A stretch of DNA of 33,494 nucleotides from Phycisphaerales bacterium (GTDB lineage: Bacteria > Planctomycetota > Phycisphaerae > Sedimentisphaerales > Anaerobacaceae): positions 1 to 33,494 of the forward strand of contig PLLM01000049.1 in the NCBI GenBank assembly GCA_003141275.1. The letters are read 5' to 3'. Positions 30,549-33,494 of the stretch are shown in pieces. The translations under genes and the position numbers were made by a program. Within the stretch, counting starts at the first letter, position 1. Every line of letters begins with the position of its first letter. The notes beneath the pieces are model-generated. The model did not search any database. It saw only the letters and a program-made list of their open reading frames with translations, and was not told where the DNA came from.

Positions 30549-32495
30549 ATGGCGGGCGGCAAGAGAAAGACGAAGAAGAAAACGACGGTGAATCTTTTTG
30601 TGTATGGTTCGCTGAGGGACCCGCAGATATTCGAGTCGGTGTGCGGGATGAGTTTTACGCGGAAGAGCGGGAAAGCGGATGCGCATGTGCTGCTGGCTGA
30701 GCCGGCGTTTCTGGCGGGGCACAAGAAGGTAAGCCCGGACAATGTTTATTTTTACGCGGTTGAGTCGCCGGGGGCGAAGATTGAGGGTTTTGTGATTTAT
30801 GACGTGCCGGCGGGGGCGATGGCGGAAATCGACCGGTATGAGGGTAAGCGATACGAAAAAGAGACGGTGAAGGTCCATACGGCGCACGGACTTGTGACGG
30901 CGCAATCATATCTTGTAAGCCCTGAGGCGATGAAGAAGCAGTTCGGGGACCGGTTTCACGTTAACCTGATACATGAGCTTTGGCTTCGCAAGAGGATAGA
31001 TAATTTTCTTAAGAAGCGGACGAGGCCCGGGGACAAGAGTATCGACGCGGAGCTGGAGCGATTGGCGGAGCGGGAGCTGCTGGCGACGACAGAGCGTGAT
31101 TTGGTGATAACGCATTATCGAACGGACGCGGTGAGCGATTATTTTCTTGCGCATGAGCTTAACCGTCCGAGGCCAAGCATCAGGCAACTTTATGGAGACC
31201 CGCAGGCGGCGAAATATATAAACAATTATCTTGCGCTTGTTGTTAAGCAGGTCCTTCTGAATCAACTGGACGATAAAATCCAGGCGAATTTTCGATTCGA
31301 GCTTGAGCATATGCGTTCATCGGAGCGGTATTTCAAGAGGTCGGTGAGTTTGCTGATAGCGCTGCAGATAATCAATAACAATATCTCGGCGGTAGAGATG
31401 ATAATGAAGCAATGCCTCAAAACGATGCCATTTGAGAAGTATGATTTGATAGATTATGTTAAATACGCGGTGCGGGCGGCGAGAAGCTTGTTTGACGCGA
31501 GGGTTGTGGAGACGCAGTTGAACTCGATACGGTCGAATTTTCAGCCCGGTCTGGTGCCGATGGGATGCGAGACGGAGCTGAGCAACGTGGGGGCGGCGGT
31601 TGTGGAGCCGGACACGACGGACGCGGAAAAAGAGGACATGGCATACGATTGTTTCAGGTATTTTCATGATTTTCAGTTCGATGTTTTGTCGTGGAAGGTG
31701 GGCGGGTACATCGACGACAACAGCGGGTCGGTGGACAGGACGAGGCGTCAGGGTTTTCTGGAGCTTGCGCCCGGCCGGCTGAACGTTGCGCTTGAATTGT
31801 CGAGGCCGGCGACGGCGTGCCCGTGGCTGTTGAATCAACTGATAAATGAGATTACGGCATTTTACAATGTTAAACCACACAGTTTGCATTTGTCATTCCA
31901 GATGCGAAAGCGGCAAATCGGCAAGCAGAAGATTCTGCCTCTGGGGTTTGTGAAGTGTTTGCTGGTATTGGGCGGGGGGACAGAGGTAAGCAAGACGGGC
32001 CGGCTGTGGATTTCGCGGATGGGACACGACGAGATTACAAGCGGAGAAGAGCTTGTTTTCGCGAGGACGAGCCAGCGGCAGTGGTTCGTGGGCGCGGAAG
32101 GCGAAGGGGACAAGACGCCGACGGCTGCGATGGCGTGTACGCAACAGTATAAATTTATCCGGCTGGAGCAAAGGGCGAATTATGAGCCGTTGATAATGTG
32201 CCTGAAGGGGCTTCAATTAGCGTATAACCCTGCGGATTACCTGACGGCGGAGCAGTTGAAAAAGAGCGCAAAGCTGAGACGTGAATACGAGGCATTAAAG
32301 ACGTGGGCGGCGAATCCCACGGAAATCAGCCCGAAGATAATAAGGGATTTTTTGCACACTGTCCGCGAAGGGCTGATGAACGAGGCACATCACAGTCCGT
32401 CGCACAAGCCGCATTATATTGAGTGGGCAATCGGGGCAATCGATATGCGGCTGCGGACGTTCAACGAACAGGCGACCGAGACCAGGCCGGGCTAA
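30549..32495 (+). CDS. Gamma-glutamylcyclotransferase-like domain fused to a large domain with ligase-like motifs
   Basis: A 648-residue cytoplasmic protein. Residues about 14-125 form an AIG2/GGCT-type domain with V-Y-G-S-L (18-22) and the candidate catalytic E98 in I-D-R-Y-E-G-K-R-Y-E; such enzymes release 5-oxoproline from gamma-glutamyl compounds. Residues about 140-330 are helical. From about 335 the sequence shows G-C-E-T-E (339-343), G-F-L-E-L-A-P-G-R (402-410) and H-S-L-H-L-S-F (444-450). These recall the metal-binding glutamates and H-x-H strand of glutamine-synthetase-fold amidoligases and glutamate-cysteine ligases, but the match is by eye and tentative. Such a fusion would join making and breaking of gamma-glutamyl bonds. 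Its stop overlaps the convergent NUDIX gene by four bases. Confidence 0.65.
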   Translation: MAGGKRKTKKKTTVNLFVYGSLRDPQIFESVCGMSFTRKSGKADAHVLLAEPAFLAGHKKVSPDNVYFYAVESPGAKIEGFVIYDVPAGAMAEIDRYEGKRYEKETVKVHTAHGLVTAQSYLVSPEAMKKQFGDRFHVNLIHELWLRKRIDNFLKKRTRPGDKSIDAELERLAERELLATTERDLVITHYRTDAVSDYFLAHELNRPRPSIRQLYGDPQAAKYINNYLALVVKQVLLNQLDDKIQANFRFELEHMRSSERYFKRSVSLLIALQIINNNISAVEMIMKQCLKTMPFEKYDLIDYVKYAVRAARSLFDARVVETQLNSIRSNFQPGLVPMGCETELSNVGAAVVEPDTTDAEKEDMAYDCFRYFHDFQFDVLSWKVGGYIDDNSGSVDRTRRQGFLELAPGRLNVALELSRPATACPWLLNQLINEITAFYNVKPHSLHLSFQMRKRQIGKQKILPLGFVKCLLVLGGGTEVSKTGRLWISRMGHDEITSGEELVFARTSQRQWFVGAEGEGDKTPTAAMACTQQYKFIRLEQRANYEPLIMCLKGLQLAYNPADYLTAEQLKKSAKLRREYEALKTWAANPTEISPKIIRDFLHTVREGLMNEAHHSPSHKPHYIEWAIGAIDMRLRTFNEQATETRPG

Positions 32496-32977
32496 GCGGA
32501 TTTCTGCGAGGCAAGTTTGTTCTTCAGGCGGTCGATTGCGAATTGAGCCACAATATCGTGGTCGAAGGACAAATCGGGAGGCAGGGAGTTAATATCGAAC
32601 CATTGCGCCTGTTCGGCGTCGTCGCCCGCCTTTATGCGGGCAAGGCCCTGATTGATAATCCCCATATAGGCGACGGTGATTTGCCTGCCTCTTGGGTCGC
32701 GGCCCGGTTTGCCGAAGGTGTGCATCTGTTCGAGGCGGACGCCAGTGAGGCCCGTTTCTTCCTGTAGTTCCCTGGCGACGGCGTCATCAAGATCTTCGTC
32801 CATGCCGATGAAGCCGCCTGGGAAAGCCCATTTGCCTTTGAAAGGTTCGTGGCCTCGTTTGATGAGCAGGAGTTTGATTGCGTCGGGAGTGACGGCGAAA
32901 ACCACGGCATCGACAGTAACCATAGGTCTTGGCCAGTCGTAAACGTATTTTCCTTTCTTGTTCATTTCGGACAGCAT
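32492..32977 (-). CDS. NUDIX hydrolase
   Basis: A 161-residue protein with a full Nudix box G-x5-E-x7-R-E-x2-E-E-x-G-L (G55, E61, R69, E70, E73, E74), which binds Mg2+ and hydrolyses nucleoside diphosphates linked to another group. The preceding segment T-V-D-A-V-V-F-A-V and the K-W-A-F-P-G-G-F strand resemble ADP-ribose pyrophosphatase and NrtR-like NUDIX domains, but no C-terminal winged helix is present. The start is uncertain: ATGs at 32977 and 32965 both lack a clear ribosome site, and a longer frame extends to 33151. It converges with and overlaps the cyclotransferase-fusion gene by four bases (CTAA shared by both stops). Confidence 0.88.
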   Translation of the reverse strand: MLSEMNKKGKYVYDWPRPMVTVDAVVFAVTPDAIKLLLIKRGHEPFKGKWAFPGGFIGMDEDLDDAVARELQEETGLTGVRLEQMHTFGKPGRDPRGRQITVAYMGIINQGLARIKAGDDAEQAQWFDINSLPPDLSFDHDIVAQFAIDRLKNKLASQKSA

Positions 32978-33036
32978 AATTAATATTTGGGATTTAAGCA
33001 ATTGCCGAAAGGGAGGTAAACGCATAAAATAGTGGT

Positions 33037-33494
33037 ATGCACGACGTTGAGACAGTAATGAGGAATTTAATCGAGATATCGAAAGTTGCGCCGGGGGGCG
33101 GATGGAGCGGATGGGTGGCGGTTCGCGCCGGGGGCAAAGACCAATTTTCAAAATCGGGATGGGAAAAGCTATTAGCTAAGCCGGAGAAACTGCTTGAGGG
33201 GGCGCAGCAGACGCTGAAGAGCGAGGGGTTAAATGCGGTTACGGTTAAGTACCTGGATATCGGGGGCAGGGGCGCCAAGGCGGTGATAAAGCGACGTCAT
33301 CTCGGCGGGGGGATACGGGGAATTTGCAGGTCTATGGGGGCGGCGCACGCGATACGTAATTTTATCGCGGCGGTCAAAATGAAACAATATGGATTGCCGG
33401 TTGCGGCACCATTGGCGGCGGTGTATCACAAGAGATTTTTATTTTGCGACGACAGCATATATATCAGCGAATACGTTGAGGGGACAAACCTGCA
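33037..33494 (+). CDS. Lipopolysaccharide (Kdo/WaaP)-type kinase, N-terminal part (truncated by window edge)
   Basis: The first 152 codons are visible. After an N-terminal region of about 70 residues, a protein-kinase-like N-lobe appears: A-V-I-K-R-R with the likely ATP-binding K85, the segment R-S-M-G-A-A-H-A-I-R-N near 98-108, L-P-V-A-A-P-L-A-A-V near 120-129, and the hinge I-Y-I-S-E-Y-V-E-G-T at 141-150. This pattern is that of WaaP/InaA-like kinases that phosphorylate heptose or Kdo in lipopolysaccharide cores. The catalytic loop is beyond the window. A GGGAGG lies rather far (about 20 bases) upstream, so the start is provisional. It is divergent from the NUDIX gene with a 59-base gap. 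Confidence 0.75.
   Translation, partial: MHDVETVMRNLIEISKVAPGGGWSGWVAVRAGGKDQFSKSGWEKLLAKPEKLLEGAQQTLKSEGLNAVTVKYLDIGGRGAKAVIKRRHLGGGIRGICRSMGAAHAIRNFIAAVKMKQYGLPVAAPLAAVYHKRFLFCDDSIYISEYVEGTNL

Noticed and set aside
1-33494. tRNA or rRNA genes
   Set aside because: No cloverleaf with a GTTCRA-type T-loop and CCA-adjacent acceptor stem, and no rRNA-like sequence, was found by eye; a covariance-model scan was not possible.

Overview
The window looks like chromosomal DNA of a planctomycete, most likely of the Phycisphaerae/Sedimentisphaerales type. This is inferred from three things. A secreted subtilase ends in a half-dockerin, EF-hand-like tail (a D-x-N-x-x-G-x-V-D-F-x-D-F pattern followed by Q-N-W) of the kind common in that class. 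A very large multi-spanning membrane protein resembles ones I associate with these bacteria. The intergenic DNA is crowded with short dispersed repeats. No rRNA, tRNA, CRISPR array or transposase gene was seen.

Left part, about 1-8.9 kb: dense and ordinary. A minus-strand metal/redox block (DUF134 regulator, NifX-like protein, a broken thioredoxin/glutaredoxin-like remnant, DUF4405 membrane protein, then a ZIP-type metal transporter running off the left edge) faces a plus-strand series: CcdA/DsbD-like permease, TPR protein, RibF, CNNM/CorC-type transporter, Gfo/Idh/MocA oxidoreductase, NrnA-like DHH phosphoesterase and a class I aminotransferase. A clear intrinsic terminator follows. The regulator and the ZIP gene each have a readable promoter with a palindrome placed like an operator.

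Middle part, about 9-23 kb: accessory. Genes are a secreted S8 protease, a free-standing HNH-AP2 endonuclease-like protein, an AI-2E/PerM permease, a 40-residue lysine-rich protein, an exported carboxypeptidase-regulatory-like protein, an AT-rich TIR-TPR protein, an exported iron-type superoxide dismutase, a pyridoxamine-phosphate-oxidase-like protein and a 998-residue membrane protein. Between them lie several families of short repeats and hairpins, including a near-identical 60/61-base inverted pair around the membrane-protein gene.

Right part, about 23-33.5 kb: a 1416-residue P-loop NTPase of apparent STAND type with HEAT-like repeats, a GH5/clan GH-A lipoprotein, a family 2 glycosyltransferase, a fusion of a gamma-glutamylcyclotransferase-like domain to a possible carboxylate-amine-ligase-like domain, a NUDIX hydrolase and the start of a WaaP/Kdo-kinase-like protein. 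The TIR-TPR and NTPase genes are both AT-rich, on the minus strand and surrounded by repeats, so both are candidate anti-phage genes. Base composition of the plus strand changes from C-rich to G-rich inside the membrane-protein gene near 20.6 kb, which is the most unusual large-scale signal.
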